Origin: Priestia taiwanensis
GTDB lineage: Bacteria > Bacillota > Bacilli > Bacillales > Bacillaceae_G
Assembly (NCBI RefSeq): GCF_014638355.1
Contig: NZ_BMFK01000001.1
Coordinates: 325,160 to 389,159 of the forward strand
Reading direction: 5' to 3'
DNA: 64,000 nt
A program made the position numbers and the translations under genes. Shown piece by piece: positions 18,442 through 28,562 of this stretch; position 1 is the stretch's first letter, and every line of letters starts with the position of its first letter. The notes below the pieces were generated by a model. The model made no database searches, was not told the origin of the DNA, and saw only the letters and a program-made list of their open reading frames with translations.

Positions 18442-18957
18442 ATGAAAAAATGGGTGGTAATTTCTAGCATAATCCTTATAGGCAGTATCACGTACGCCGT
18501 TTATATGTACTACTATATCATGAATAGCAAAATCCCGAATGAAACAGAAGCACTGAATCGTGCGAAACAAGAGGCGAATATAACAGAAGTGTATTCAACA
18601 AATTATTATCATGGAACTTGCGCTAAGGAACGTGAAAATTGCTCGGGTGAGACAAATGCCTATACTGTATTTATAGGTGCTGATAATGAGGATGCAGAAG
18701 TAATTGTATTCATTCCAGAAGAAGGCGGAGAGGCTGTTAGTGTGAAGAAAGATGAGGGAATTACAGAAGAAAAAGCCCTTTCGCTTGTAACAGCACACGA
18801 CGACGTAGCTGAGATGAAGTCAATTCGTTTAGGTATTGATGTGCATAATAGACCTATTTGGGAGTTCACGTTTGTAGATACGCGAGGTCTTTTGACATAT
18901 CGTCAAGTTATTTTCAAAACTGGAGAATTGAGTAGTCGTTACGCTTTACCGAAATAA
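18442..18957 (+). CDS. ypmB: Membrane-anchored YpmB family protein (DUF5590/PepSY-like)
   Basis: 171 aa. An N-terminal signal anchor (about 4-26) is followed by an extracytoplasmic domain containing two cysteines (TCAKERENC, near residues 55-62). The rest has the alternating pattern of two PepSY/DUF5590-type alpha-beta repeats. Role unknown; placement with ypmA and aspB is conserved in Bacillus. Confidence 0.82.
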   Translation: MKKWVVISSIILIGSITYAVYMYYYIMNSKIPNETEALNRAKQEANITEVYSTNYYHGTCAKERENCSGETNAYTVFIGADNEDAEVIVFIPEEGGEAVSVKKDEGITEEKALSLVTAHDDVAEMKSIRLGIDVHNRPIWEFTFVDTRGLLTYRQVIFKTGELSSRYALPK

Positions 18958-18987
18958 GTTCATATCGAATCTAGGGGGAAAAGAAGA

Positions 18988-20187
18988 ATGAAGTTAGCAA
19001 AACGAGTAGCTTCGTTAACACCGTCTGCAACATTAGAAATCACAGCAAAAGCAAAAGAGTTGGTAGATCAAGGACATGATGTTATTGCTTTAGGAGCGGG
19101 GGAGCCTGATTTTAATACACCGCAGCACATCATCGACGCAACTGTAATTGCAATGAATGAAGGACATACGAAGTATACACCGTCTGGTGGTTTACTATCA
19201 CTAAGAAAAGTAATTTGTAATAAGCTTCGTACAGATCAAGGATTGGAATATTTACCGTCTGAAATAATTGTAGGATCAGGTGCAAAGCATATTTTGTACA
19301 CATTGTTCCAAGCAATTTTAGATGAAGGTGATGAAGTTATTATCCCAACTCCATATTGGGTAAGTTATCCTGAACAAGTGAAATTAGCAGGTGGTATCCC
19401 TATTTATGTCGATGGATTAGAACAGAATGAGTACAAAATTACGAAAGACCAGTTAAAAGCAGCTATTACACCAAATACAAAAGCAATTATTCTTAACTCG
19501 CCAAGTAATCCAACTGGAATGATTTACAGTAAGGAAGAGCTAGCTGAGTTAGGAGGAGTTTGCTTAGAACATAACGTTTTAATTGTATCAGATGAGATAT
19601 ATGAGAAGTTGACATATGACGGTGCAACACATACGTCTATCGCACAGCTTTCACCAGAATTGAAAGAGCAAACGATTATTATTAACGGTGTGTCGAAATC
19701 ACATTCAATGACAGGATGGCGCATTGGTTATGCGGCGGGTAATGCAGAGCTTATTAAAGCGATGACGAACTTAGCTAGCCATAGTACATCGAACCCTACA
19801 TCGATTGCACAATACGCAACCATTGCTGCATACGAAGGATCTCAAGAGACGGTAGAAGAAATGCGCCAAGCGTTTGAAGAGCGTCTGAATATCATCTATG
19901 CAAAGTTAGTAGAGATTCCAGGATTCTCTTGTATTAAGCCGCAAGGAGCATTTTATTTATTCCCGAACGTGTCAAAAGCAGCAGAGTTAAGTGGATATGT
20001 TTCTGTTGATGAGTGGGCCACGGCACTATTAGAAGAGAAGAAAGTAGCTATTGTACCTGGTTCAGGATTTGGTGCACCAGATAATATTCGTCTATCGTAT
20101 GCAACATCATTAGACTTATTAGAAAAAGCAGTTTCGCGTATGGATGAATTCATGAAAGAAAAAACAAGCATTTTAAGTAAGAATTGA
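18988..20187 (+). CDS. aspB: Pyridoxal-phosphate aspartate aminotransferase AspB
   Basis: Class I aminotransferase interconverting aspartate/2-oxoglutarate and oxaloacetate/glutamate. 399 aa. NSPSNPTGM is the substrate-binding motif; the PLP lysine lies in GVSKSHSMTGWRIGY (Lys in SKS). Start ATG 18988 follows AGGGGGAAAAG. Upstream are ypmA-ypmB, downstream a terminator and asnS. aspB-asnS proximity links aspartate formation to asparaginyl-tRNA charging. Confidence 0.95.
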   Translation: MKLAKRVASLTPSATLEITAKAKELVDQGHDVIALGAGEPDFNTPQHIIDATVIAMNEGHTKYTPSGGLLSLRKVICNKLRTDQGLEYLPSEIIVGSGAKHILYTLFQAILDEGDEVIIPTPYWVSYPEQVKLAGGIPIYVDGLEQNEYKITKDQLKAAITPNTKAIILNSPSNPTGMIYSKEELAELGGVCLEHNVLIVSDEIYEKLTYDGATHTSIAQLSPELKEQTIIINGVSKSHSMTGWRIGYAAGNAELIKAMTNLASHSTSNPTSIAQYATIAAYEGSQETVEEMRQAFEERLNIIYAKLVEIPGFSCIKPQGAFYLFPNVSKAAELSGYVSVDEWATALLEEKKVAIVPGSGFGAPDNIRLSYATSLDLLEKAVSRMDEFMKEKTSILSKN

Positions 20188-20188
20188 C

Positions 20189-20219
20189 GAAAAACTTGGT
20201 TAACTACCAAGTTTTTCTC
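20189..20219 (+). terminator. Terminator after aspB
   Basis: GAAAAACTTGGT pairs with ACCAAGTTTTTC; the stem begins right after the aspB stop. Confidence 0.85.
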
Positions 20220-20326
20220 TATAAGCTAAACATAAAGCATTGCCCTATATGAATGGGGCAGGTATAATGAGTATTATTATGTAACATTCCGTTGAATTAG
20301 GAAGTATTGTTGGAGGGAACTTGTAA

Positions 20327-21619
20327 GTGAAAACAACTATATCGCAAGTAAGCAAATACGTAGGACAAGAAGTCGTTATCGGAGCGTGGTTAGCTAATAA
20401 ACGCTCTAGTGGTAAAATTGCTTTTTTACAACTTCGTGATGGATCTGGATTTATCCAAGGTGTAGTCGTGAAGGAAGAAGTAGGAGAAGAAATTTTCCAA
20501 AAGGCAAAATCAATCACACAAGAAACATCATTATATGTAACAGGTATTGTTCGTGAAGATGAGCGTTCACCATTCGGATACGAGTTAACGGTAACTAATG
20601 TGGACGTTATTTCTGAATCAGTGGATTTTCCAATCACGCCGAAACAACACGGTACGGATTTCTTAATGGATAACCGCCACTTATGGTTACGTTCGAAGCG
20701 TCAACATGCGGTAATGAAAATCCGTAACGAAATTATTCGTGCTACATATGAGTTCTTCCATGAAAATGGTTTCACGAAAGTAGATCCACCGATCTTAACT
20801 GGTAGTGCACCAGAAGGAACAACTGAATTATTCGCAACGAAATACTTTGATGAAGATGCATATCTTTCTCAAAGTGGACAATTATACATGGAAGCAGCAG
20901 CAATGGCGTTAGGAAAAGTATTCTCATTCGGCCCAACATTCCGTGCTGAGAAATCGAAAACTCGCCGTCATTTAATCGAGTTCTGGATGATTGAACCTGA
21001 GATGGCATTCTGTGACCATGAAGAGAACTTGGTTGTACAAGAGAACTACGTATCATACTTAGTTCAATCTGTATTAAAAAACTGCAAATTAGAATTAACG
21101 ACATTAGGCCGTGATATTTCGAAGCTTGAGAACATTCAAGCACCATTCCCACGTATCACGTATGATGATGCAATTAAATTCTTACACGAAAAAGGCTTTG
21201 ATGATATCGAGTGGGGCGATGATTTCGGTGCACCACACGAAACAGCAATTGCTGAGAGTTTCGATAAGCCAGTATTTATTACGCATTATCCAACGAAGAT
21301 TAAGGCATTCTATATGAAGCCAGATCCAAAACGTGATGATGTTGTATTATGTGCAGACTTAATTGCACCAGAAGGATACGGAGAAATCATTGGTGGTTCA
21401 CAACGTATCGACGACTTCGCATTATTAGAAGAGCGTTACAAAGAGCATGATTTAACATCAGATGCATACAAGTGGTACTTAGAATTACGTAAATACGGTT
21501 CTGTACCGCATTCTGGTTTTGGATTAGGTCTAGAGCGTACAGTAGCTTGGATTTCAGGTGTTGAACACGTTCGTGAGACAATTCCATTCCCACGTCTGTT
21601 AAATCGTTTATACCCTTAA
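20327..21619 (+). CDS. asnS: Asparaginyl-tRNA synthetase AsnS
   Basis: Class IIb aminoacyl-tRNA synthetase, 430 aa. The N-terminal OB-fold anticodon-binding domain is followed by the class II core: motif 2 [19 protein letters not shown] and motif 3 [12 protein letters not shown]. Starts at GTG 20327 behind GGAGGG. No T-box leader is visible in the 107-bp gap. Confidence 0.96.
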   Translation: MKTTISQVSKYVGQEVVIGAWLANKRSSGKIAFLQLRDGSGFIQGVVVKEEVGEEIFQKAKSITQETSLYVTGIVREDERSPFGYELTVTNVDVISESVDFPITPKQHGTDFLMDNRHLWLRSKRQHAVMKIRNEIIRATYEFFHENGFTKVDPPILTGSAPEGTTELFATKYFDEDAYLSQSGQLYMEAAAMALGKVFSFGPTFRAEKSKTRRHLIEFWMIEPEMAFCDHEENLVVQENYVSYLVQSVLKNCKLELTTLGRDISKLENIQAPFPRITYDDAIKFLHEKGFDDIEWGDDFGAPHETAIAESFDKPVFITHYPTKIKAFYMKPDPKRDDVVLCADLIAPEGYGEIIGGSQRIDDFALLEERYKEHDLTSDAYKWYLELRKYGSVPHSGFGLGLERTVAWISGVEHVRETIPFPRLLNRLYP

Positions 21620-21624
21620 TAGAG

Positions 21625-21653
21625 AAATCCTCCATACATATGGAGGATTTTCT
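21625..21653 (+). terminator. Terminator after asnS
   Basis: AAATCCTCCATA pairs with TATGGAGGATTT, then Ts. Confidence 0.85.
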
Positions 21654-21749
21654 TCCTTTCCTCTTCCCCGTTTAGGTGAGAGGGAAATAAATGTCTTTTA
21701 CACACCTTTTTAATCTGCGTGGTATACTAAAAAACGAGGTGTCTTGCTC

Positions 21750-22454
21750 ATGGAAAACAAACATTTGCTAATTAAATGGTTACAAGAAGGAAGCATTGCC
21801 ATTCCGAAATTATTAATGAACAACTACAAAAAGGTCGGATTAAATGAACTAGAAATGATGGTTGTTCTTCATATTCATACGTTTATCGAAAGCGGAAATC
21901 CATTTCCAACACCAGATGAAATTGCGGAGAAGATGACGATTACATCCGTTCATTGTACCGATATACTGCGTCAATTATTTCAACGAGGCTTTTTGGCGAT
22001 TGAGCAAGAGAGTGTAGCTTCTCCTGTTATAATGGAGCGATATACATTGCAACCATTATGGGAGAAAATGATGTACTCATTATCAAACGAAGTAGTGCAA
22101 GAAAAGAAAAAAGTAGAAGAAGCAAATCAAGTACATTTATATTCTATTTTCGAACAAGAATTTGGACGACCATTATCACCGTTTGAGTGTGATACACTTC
22201 GAATGTGGGAAGATCAAGATAGCCATGCGCCTGAATTAATTAAAGCGGCGTTACGTGAAGCGGTTATAAGTGGTAAGCTTAATTTCCGTTATATCGATCG
22301 TATCTTATTTGAATGGAAGAAGAATAACATTAAAACGATTGAACAAGCACAACAACAAGGGAAGAAGTTTCGACAGTTCCAACAACAACGACCAGCAAAG
22401 GCGGAGCAAGAGTATAAGGGCACCATTCCGTTTTATAATTGGTTGGATCAATAA
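21750..22454 (+). CDS. dnaD: Replication initiation/restart protein DnaD
   Basis: 234 aa DnaD, which remodels origin DNA and acts with DnaA, DnaB and PriA in loading the replicative helicase. The N-terminal winged-helix domain (about 1-100) is followed by the C-terminal DnaD/DnaB_2 domain with the YxxxIL-type motif YIDRILFEWKKNNI near residue 185. ATG 21750 is used (GAGGTG 8 bp upstream) rather than TTG 21744. A Gln-rich linker (QAQQQGKKFRQFQQQ) lies near the C-terminus. Confidence 0.95.
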   Translation: MENKHLLIKWLQEGSIAIPKLLMNNYKKVGLNELEMMVVLHIHTFIESGNPFPTPDEIAEKMTITSVHCTDILRQLFQRGFLAIEQESVASPVIMERYTLQPLWEKMMYSLSNEVVQEKKKVEEANQVHLYSIFEQEFGRPLSPFECDTLRMWEDQDSHAPELIKAALREAVISGKLNFRYIDRILFEWKKNNIKTIEQAQQQGKKFRQFQQQRPAKAEQEYKGTIPFYNWLDQ

Positions 22455-22485
22455 TAGCGAGGGGCTTCCTCTCGCTATTTTCTCT
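22453..22485 (+). terminator. Terminator overlapping the dnaD stop
   Basis: AATAGCGAG and CTCGCTATT stem with TTTTCTCT tail, starting within the dnaD stop codon. Confidence 0.75.
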
Positions 22486-22532
22486 GTTGTGAAGAAGATA
22501 CTATATAGGGCGAATGAATAGTGGAGGGAAAG

Positions 22533-23183
22533 ATGTTAACGAAAAAAGATATCCGTTTTTGTTTGGATACAATGGGCGAAATGTTTCCAGATGCACATTG
22601 TGAATTAAATCATGAAAATCCGTTTGAATTAGTCATTGCAGTTAGTTTATCTGCACAATGTACAGATGCGCTTGTTAATAAAGTAACCGCAAAACTTTTT
22701 CAAAAATATAAGACACCAGAAGATTATTTGGCAGTTCCATTAGAAGAGCTTCAGCAAGATATTCGCTCTATTGGGTTATTCCGTAATAAAGCAAAAAATA
22801 TCCAGAAGCTTTCTCAATTATTGATTGATGAATATGGTGGTGAGGTACCACAAGATCGTGATGAATTAACAAAGTTACCTGGTGTTGGGCGTAAGACGGC
22901 AAATGTCGTTGTATCTGTCGCATTTGGTGTACCAGCTATCGCTGTCGATACACATGTAGAGAGAATTAGTAAGCGGCTTGCAATTTGTCGTTGGAAGGAT
23001 TCTGTGTTAGAAGTAGAGAAGACACTAATGAAGAAAATTCCGATGGATGAATGGTCTGTGGCGCATCATCGTATGATTTTCTTTGGGCGTTATCACTGCA
23101 AAGCGCAAAACCCTGGATGTGAAAGCTGTCCACTAGTAGAAGTTTGTCGAGAAGGTAAAAAGCGAATGAAGGTGAAGAAATGA
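22533..23183 (+). CDS. nth: Endonuclease III Nth
   Basis: DNA glycosylase/AP lyase for oxidised pyrimidines. 216 aa. Helix-hairpin-helix LPGVGRKTANVV holds the catalytic Lys, with the catalytic Asp in AVDTHVERIS; the C-terminal [4Fe-4S] site is C-x6-C-x2-C-x5-C (CKAQNPGCESCPLVEVC). ATG 22533 follows GGAGGG; the upstream GTG at 22521 overlaps that site. It overlaps ypoC by 4 bp. Confidence 0.96.
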   Translation: MLTKKDIRFCLDTMGEMFPDAHCELNHENPFELVIAVSLSAQCTDALVNKVTAKLFQKYKTPEDYLAVPLEELQQDIRSIGLFRNKAKNIQKLSQLLIDEYGGEVPQDRDELTKLPGVGRKTANVVVSVAFGVPAIAVDTHVERISKRLAICRWKDSVLEVEKTLMKKIPMDEWSVAHHRMIFFGRYHCKAQNPGCESCPLVEVCREGKKRMKVKK

Positions 23184-23701
23184 GTCAGATCATAAACATT
23201 CCAATTACTTTCAAACATGTACCATTTTACGTAGGGGAACATGTTTTATTATATAAAGTAGAGAACGGGATTACGGACAATCCGTACTTTTTATATGATA
23301 TTGCGTATATAGAAGAGGTAGAGTTATTACGTCCGTGGGAAAATCGTTTTGTCCATATTCAAGAAATCATTGAATCATGGAAAGAAACAATAGAAGAAGT
23401 AGCGGAGTTGTTTAAAAATCGTAATCGTAAAGGGGCACGACCTTTTATGGTGAGATACATTGCTCACTTCGTTAGTAGTATATTCTGGTTGAATGAACGA
23501 TACGTAGCGGGCATAGATGATATTCTTATATCTATGAAAGAGCTGCCAATTAAACCGTTGAATATTGAGGAACGCTTGCAATTTATCTTAGAATCACCTG
23601 ATCATTATCACTCTTTTGTTCAGTTAAGGGAGTTATATGAGGAATTTGAAAAGATTGCAGTGAAACAACAAATCTTATCAAAAAAAGCTCACAATTTGTG
23701 A
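23180..23701 (+). CDS. ypoC: YpoC family protein
   Basis: 173 aa, alpha-helical, soluble, function unknown. ATGA overlap with nth shows coupling. The nth-ypoC-(ponA, recU convergent) order is the B. subtilis order, which together with the length supports the name. It carries no catalytic motif I recognise. Confidence 0.8.
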   Translation: MSQIINIPITFKHVPFYVGEHVLLYKVENGITDNPYFLYDIAYIEEVELLRPWENRFVHIQEIIESWKETIEEVAELFKNRNRKGARPFMVRYIAHFVSSIFWLNERYVAGIDDILISMKELPIKPLNIEERLQFILESPDHYHSFVQLRELYEEFEKIAVKQQILSKKAHNL

Positions 23702-23710
23702 GCTTTTTTG
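23680..23710. terminator. Bidirectional terminator between ypoC and ponA
   Basis: AAAAAAGCTCACAA and TTGTGAGCTTTTTT form a symmetric stem with T runs on both strands; it overlaps the end of ypoC. Confidence 0.9.
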
Positions 23711-23711
23711 T

Positions 23712-26237
23712 TTAGCGATTATTATTGCCATTCCCACCGTTACCCGGGTTTGGTTTATTCGGATCTGGCTTGTTCGGATCTGGCTTGTTTGGATCTGGTT
23801 TATTTGGATCCGGTTTGTTTGGATCCGGTTTATTTGGATCCGGTTTGTTTGGATCTGGTTTATTTGGATCCGGTTTGTTTGGATCCGGTTTATTCGGATC
23901 TGGTTTGTTTGGATCTGGTTTATTCGGATCCGGTTGATTTGGATCTGGTGTTTCTGCTGCAGTAGGCGTAACGGTTATAGTTCCAGGTTCACTTTTTCCT
24001 TTTGATGTAACGGCTACAACAGAAATTGTATAACTCTTTCCTGGGATAGCGTTGGGAATACTTGCACTATTCCCACTTACAGCAAGAGGGGTAGTTGCAC
24101 CGTCTACTGTGTAAGAAACTTCAAATGTTGCTGTTTCATTTTCTGGTGCTTGGAAGCTCCAGTTCACTTTAATACTCTTTGATGCTGCATCGTAGTTAGC
24201 ATTTACATTTGGCTTTGCTAGTTTCTCTTCTTCAACTGCTTTAATTTCTTCGCCACCTTTAACGCGATATTCATTTCCAACTTTCTCCACACTGTTAGGT
24301 GCTTTAAATGAAGATGTATCTGTGCCAACTTTACTCATAATCGCTTTAAAGATTTGCTGAGAAATTACAGTATCTTTTCCTTTAATATAGTCGGTTTCAG
24401 ATGTCTTATCGTAACCAGTCCATACCGCTGTTGAGTATTGAGGTGTGTAGCCTACGAACCAGCTATCCCATGTTGGGCTGTTTTTCATTTTGAATTTCCT
24501 GATGTCTTCATCAGCAAAGTTAGTTGTACCCGTTTTTCCTGCAATGTCTAGTTTCGAAACGTTAGCGGCTGTACCAGTACCGTGTTTCGTTACACCACGT
24601 AACATGTCTGTAATTAAGAATGCAGTGGAGTCTTTCATTGCTTTTTTCGTTTCTGGAACCAAGTCTTGTTCTGTCTTATCAGGGAAGACAACTTTTGTTA
24701 CAGCATATGGTTTTGTGAATGAACCACCGTTACCAAATGCTGCATATGCACCGGCCATTTCAAGTGGTGATGTTCCGGGATCGAACGAACCGATACCAGC
24801 TGACTCGGTTAGTTTTTCTGGTACAGAAATGCCTAAATTTGCAACGAAATCACGTGCGTACGGTATGCCTGCTTCATTTAATGCCTTAACTGCAGGTACG
24901 TTTCGAGATTGTACGAGCGCGTCGCGCATCGTCATATGTCCTTTGAACTTTTTATCAAAGTTATTTAAAACATTCCCGTCTTTATACGTGTAAGGCTCAT
25001 CTTTTAATTCGTGTGAGGTAGCCCATTTATGCTTCTCGATTGCTGGCGCATAGTCGATAAGAGGCTTGAATGTCGAACCTGGTTGACGGCGAATATCTTT
25101 TGCTTTGTTGTGTCCACCTTTTTTGTAGTCACGACCGCCACCAATTGCTTTAATTTGACCAGATTCTGTATCAACAATAGCGATACCAGCTTGGAAGTTG
25201 GCATCTGGGAATTTCACACCACCGTTTCCAGCAAGTACATCTTCTGTTGCTTGCTGAACTTTTGGATCTAATGTTGTATGAATTTCTAATCCTGCTTCAC
25301 TCACGTTAATATCTGGTAATGCATTTGTTACTTCTTCAATTGCTGTATCAACGAAAGCTGCATATTTTCCGCTTTCTGGATTGTTGATTTTAAGTGTTTC
25401 TGTGACTGGCTTACTTTGTGCTGTTTTCATTTCAGCTTCTGTAATATAGCCATTTTTGTGCATTTGTGCTAATACAGTATTGCGACGTGCTTCTGCTTTT
25501 TCTGGATACTTTTCTGGATTATAGTTATTTGGACTTTGTGGTAGACCAGCTAATAATGCAGCCTGCTCTAATGTCATCTCATGTAATTTATCTTTTGGTA
25601 AGCTGAAATAATAATCAGCCGCTTTTCCAGCACCGTAAATACGACCGCCATATAAAATCTTGTTTAAATAAATTGTTAAAATTTGTTGTTTTGAGAATTT
25701 ACGTTCTAACTGGAATGATAAGTAAAGCTCCTGTACTTTACGCTTAATTGTTTTCTCATTTGTAAAGAAAGAGTTCTTCACAACTTGTTGTGTAATGGTA
25801 CTACCGCCTTCTGCAAAGGATCTTTCTTTGAAGTTCGCTACGACAGCGCCCATAAAGCGTCTAGGATCGAAACCATTATGTTCATAGAAACGGCTATCTT
25901 CAATAGATAGAACAGCTTCTTCTAGCACTTTCGGAATATCTTCATATTCAATTTGTTCGCGTTTTTGTACGCCGATTTCATCGATAAGATCGCCATTTAT
26001 ATCGTATACATTTGATGAAACTGGATCTTTTAGAAGTGTTTCATCAAAGGATGGCACATCACGAATCATCCAAAGGAATGTTCCTGCACCAACGATGATA
26101 CAGAATACGAAGATGCTTAAACAAATAAGCATAATTTTTTTCCAAAGTGGTTTTTTTGCTTTGTTTTTAGTTGGTTTTGCCTTCTTCTCTTGTTGTATCT
26201 TTTTTCGTTCTTCGCGTGAACGATAATTTTCTGACAT
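23712..26237 (-). CDS. ponA: Bifunctional class A penicillin-binding protein PonA (PBP1), with PDPNK repeat tail
   Basis: 841 aa. Basic cytoplasmic tail, one transmembrane anchor (about 33-55), glycosyltransferase domain (EDSRFYEHNG, GGSTITQQVVKN, KVQELYLSFQLER), transpeptidase domain with S-T-F-K (PGSTFKPL), SRN and KTGTT, then a fibronectin III-like module (about 670-755). The C-terminus is 13 tandem PDPN[K/Q] units and a Gly/Asn tail. It makes and crosslinks peptidoglycan during growth. recU lies 64 bp upstream on the same strand, an arrangement conserved in Bacillus. Confidence 0.96.
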   Translation of the reverse strand: MSENYRSREERKKIQQEKKAKPTKNKAKKPLWKKIMLICLSIFVFCIIVGAGTFLWMIRDVPSFDETLLKDPVSSNVYDINGDLIDEIGVQKREQIEYEDIPKVLEEAVLSIEDSRFYEHNGFDPRRFMGAVVANFKERSFAEGGSTITQQVVKNSFFTNEKTIKRKVQELYLSFQLERKFSKQQILTIYLNKILYGGRIYGAGKAADYYFSLPKDKLHEMTLEQAALLAGLPQSPNNYNPEKYPEKAEARRNTVLAQMHKNGYITEAEMKTAQSKPVTETLKINNPESGKYAAFVDTAIEEVTNALPDINVSEAGLEIHTTLDPKVQQATEDVLAGNGGVKFPDANFQAGIAIVDTESGQIKAIGGGRDYKKGGHNKAKDIRRQPGSTFKPLIDYAPAIEKHKWATSHELKDEPYTYKDGNVLNNFDKKFKGHMTMRDALVQSRNVPAVKALNEAGIPYARDFVANLGISVPEKLTESAGIGSFDPGTSPLEMAGAYAAFGNGGSFTKPYAVTKVVFPDKTEQDLVPETKKAMKDSTAFLITDMLRGVTKHGTGTAANVSKLDIAGKTGTTNFADEDIRKFKMKNSPTWDSWFVGYTPQYSTAVWTGYDKTSETDYIKGKDTVISQQIFKAIMSKVGTDTSSFKAPNSVEKVGNEYRVKGGEEIKAVEEEKLAKPNVNANYDAASKSIKVNWSFQAPENETATFEVSYTVDGATTPLAVSGNSASIPNAIPGKSYTISVVAVTSKGKSEPGTITVTPTAAETPDPNQPDPNKPDPNKPDPNKPDPNKPDPNKPDPNKPDPNKPDPNKPDPNKPDPNKPDPNKPDPNKPNPGNGGNGNNNR
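23761..23955 (-). repeat. Tandem 15-bp repeat in ponA encoding PDPNK
   Basis: Thirteen consecutive 15-bp units, each beginning GGATC on the plus strand at 15-bp steps from 23761 to 23941. Alternating TGTTT and TATTT ends give a partial 30-bp super-period. Unit changes would keep frame. Confidence 0.95.
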
Positions 26238-26301
26238 ACTGTCTTCTCCTACCTTTCACATTATTCACAAAAGAGCTGCAGAAAAGTATTTATTGAATTT
26301 A

Positions 26302-26913
26302 TCACGAAAAGTATAATGTGTCTAGTATATTCAAATATGGGATACGTGGTTGGTAGCCTAACTTGATAGGGTGTCCCACTTCTTCTAGCTCTGCTTTTGT
26401 GATTGACTTACGTCCACCGTGTTCATATCTTTTCCAGAAATGAAGAAGATGAACAGCTTCGAGTAAATAAACTTCATCTAGTGTTGTGAATTTGATAATA
26501 ACAAATGCTATACCGTCATGATGTATTATCTCTTTCATATGTTCAATTTGGTGTACATGGAAGTTTTGTAGTGGGAAACTAGTCTTGTTTCTCGTTTCTT
26601 TTGCTTCAAAGTCAATGTACTTACCTTTGTAGACGCCGTTGTAGTCAGTCGTCGAAGCTTGCTTGAAATAAGCCTCCTTAATGACAGCAGCGCTACGTCT
26701 TGGATATTCTACGTGCACAATTTGAACAGGAGTAGGTTTCTTATGAACACATGCTACTCCTTTAGAACGATAGTATTCATTTGTTTCATTTAAGTATTCT
26801 TCAAGTGTCATTCCACGGTTACTATATGTCGTTTGTTTCTTCGGTGCTTTTGGCGTGTTTGTTGTTTCTTTAGGTGAAACATACACTTTTCCATTAGGAT
26901 ATCGAATTGTCAT
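26302..26913 (-). CDS. recU: Holliday junction resolvase RecU
   Basis: 203 aa structure-specific endonuclease that resolves recombination intermediates and modulates RecA. The PD-(D/E)XK-type core is visible: the catalytic Asp in [16 protein letters not shown] with the E-A-K element near residue 115-120. N-terminal Lys/Pro/Tyr-rich region ([18 protein letters not shown]). First gene of the recU-ponA pair. Confidence 0.95.
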   Translation of the reverse strand: MTIRYPNGKVYVSPKETTNTPKAPKKQTTYSNRGMTLEEYLNETNEYYRSKGVACVHKKPTPVQIVHVEYPRRSAAVIKEAYFKQASTTDYNGVYKGKYIDFEAKETRNKTSFPLQNFHVHQIEHMKEIIHHDGIAFVIIKFTTLDEVYLLEAVHLLHFWKRYEHGGRKSITKAELEEVGHPIKLGYQPRIPYLNILDTLYFS

Positions 26914-27028
26914 TTTATCTTTTTTTCCACCACCATCTTTTCTCGCCTAGTGAGATTATACCAAAAAACTAGATGCAATGGTTATAAACTTTTACCTGAA
27001 AGGGGATGGCTAAGACGAGGTGAGAGAT

Positions 27029-27985
27029 ATGTTTGAACATATAGTATCAATTGAAGAGAGAGAGCTAATTGCATATATACAGAAGGAAACAGAGATATAT
27101 AATTGCGATAATATTTCAAGGACAAAAGCATATGAGGCGTATTACAAACGAAATGATGAAATAAAGTGGTCGTTCTTGGCGGGAATGGTTTCCCGTAATG
27201 CCGGGTGGAATATGACTGATTTGACACAAGGTGGAGTGCTTGATGGGCTACATAAAGAAGAGCGTACACGTCTTTTCTTAACATATGAAAGGGCGAATTG
27301 GCTTATTTTTTTAGACGCCTATCCACAACTATTATTGTACGAAGTTAGTAAGAAGAGGGGTAAATCATTTGTACATTTACTTCCGTTCTTCCATGTGTCG
27401 GTCTTTATGAAAAGGGAATGGGAAAGATATATGGAGAGTGGGGATACCGCACGAATATGTGTTGCCCTTATTATAAATGAGCAACATATTATTCAAAAGC
27501 CAGTAATCGATCACCCATACTTTTCGAAGGAAGTGTTTCAATCTTTCCATTTTCATGTGCAGGAATGGTTACGGATTAGTTACGTTGTATTTCCAACGCT
27601 AAGAGGAGAGTTATATGGATTTGCTGTGAAGGGATTCAAGGAGGTAAGTGAGCGAATTAGATTAGGGAAGAAGTTAGTTGCTTTACTATTTCATTGTGAG
27701 ATGTATCCTTTATTTATTGCATTTGCATCAAGAACACCTCCCACTGGTTCTAGAATGGATTACGAGCAATATAGTCCGCCCATGAAGAAAGAACAAGCGT
27801 TACCATTACACCTTGTTTACCCGATGATTTCGCATACGCGCAGTTGTACGGTAGATTGGTATCAAGATGGGTTAGATGAAGAGAACTGGTTTGAAGAAAT
27901 AGAAATTGGTGATGGTTTAAATATACGCGGCGCTTTCTCGCGCAAACAACAGCTCGTACATATACTTACAAATCTACAAGGATAA
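27029..27985 (+). CDS. yppC: YppC family protein (DUF2515)
   Basis: 318 aa from ATG 27029, which has GAGGTG at correct distance; the open frame begins at GTG 27020 inside that site. Soluble, rich in aromatic residues (Trp, Tyr, Phe), with no recognised catalytic motif. Position next to recU, transcribed divergently, matches yppC. Function unknown. Confidence 0.8.
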   Translation: MFEHIVSIEERELIAYIQKETEIYNCDNISRTKAYEAYYKRNDEIKWSFLAGMVSRNAGWNMTDLTQGGVLDGLHKEERTRLFLTYERANWLIFLDAYPQLLLYEVSKKRGKSFVHLLPFFHVSVFMKREWERYMESGDTARICVALIINEQHIIQKPVIDHPYFSKEVFQSFHFHVQEWLRISYVVFPTLRGELYGFAVKGFKEVSERIRLGKKLVALLFHCEMYPLFIAFASRTPPTGSRMDYEQYSPPMKKEQALPLHLVYPMISHTRSCTVDWYQDGLDEENWFEEIEIGDGLNIRGAFSRKQQLVHILTNLQG

Positions 27986-28145
27986 ATATATTCGCAATAT
28001 TCGCCAAAACTTGACGCTTTTAAAAGTAGGGAAGAAGAATTAGCACTTTCTTTGCCGAAATACAACTAGTTTTGTCGTATGTAAAGGAATAGGGAAAGAG
28101 TGTAGAGAATACATTATCAAGTATCCAAGTAAAGGGGCTGGGAGT

Positions 28146-28385
28146 ATGATTATAGTAAGTAAGACGAATTGTTTACAAGTAATCGATGCGTTGGTAGGAA
28201 AGCTGGAATTGACAGAATCAAATCTTGCGTTAACGATAAACCATCATATTAAACAACAATCTGAAGTACTCCTGAATCAAGTAGATAAGGTTGATATGCG
28301 TATCAATCATTTAGAGAGGTTCGTAACGTCTCAACATGATATGTGTGATCGGAATGTGAATATATGTGAACGAGCAATTAGCTAA
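28146..28385 (+). CDS. Small conserved helical protein, possibly YppD-like
   Basis: 79 aa, predicted mostly helical, with heptad-like spacing around residues 30-60 (coiled-coil likely). Start ATG 28146 follows AAGGGGCTGGGAG. It occupies the position of yppD, but the match is not firm by eye, so no symbol is given. A terminator follows. Confidence 0.6.
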   Translation: MIIVSKTNCLQVIDALVGKLELTESNLALTINHHIKQQSEVLLNQVDKVDMRINHLERFVTSQHDMCDRNVNICERAIS

Positions 28386-28406
28386 TGAAATAGCGTTAAG
28401 TATTGT

Positions 28407-28440
28407 AAAGCATTTCTTAATAAGAAGGAATGCTTTTTTA
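28407..28440 (+). terminator. Terminator after the 79-aa gene
   Basis: AAAGCATTTCTT and AAGAAGGAATGCTTT (one bulge) stem, T6. Confidence 0.8.
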
Positions 28441-28562
28441 TTTTGCGATGATTAATGAAGTGTATAGTAGGTGTATTTATTAAAAAGGATTAAACTATTA
28501 TTGCTAAACGATAAATATTGTGTTAGATTCAATGGTACAATGAATAAATGAGGTGCTGTTTT

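Noticed and set aside
20220..20326. T-box ahead of asnS
   Set aside because: The gap is only about 100 bp and has no T-box sequence.
23761..23955. CRISPR array
   Set aside because: Units are contiguous 15-bp coding repeats without spacers.
23708..23965. Plus-strand open frames rich in DLV/GSGLF repeats opposite ponA
   Set aside because: They are simply the antisense reading of the PDPNK repeat; no ribosome binding site and perfect periodicity.
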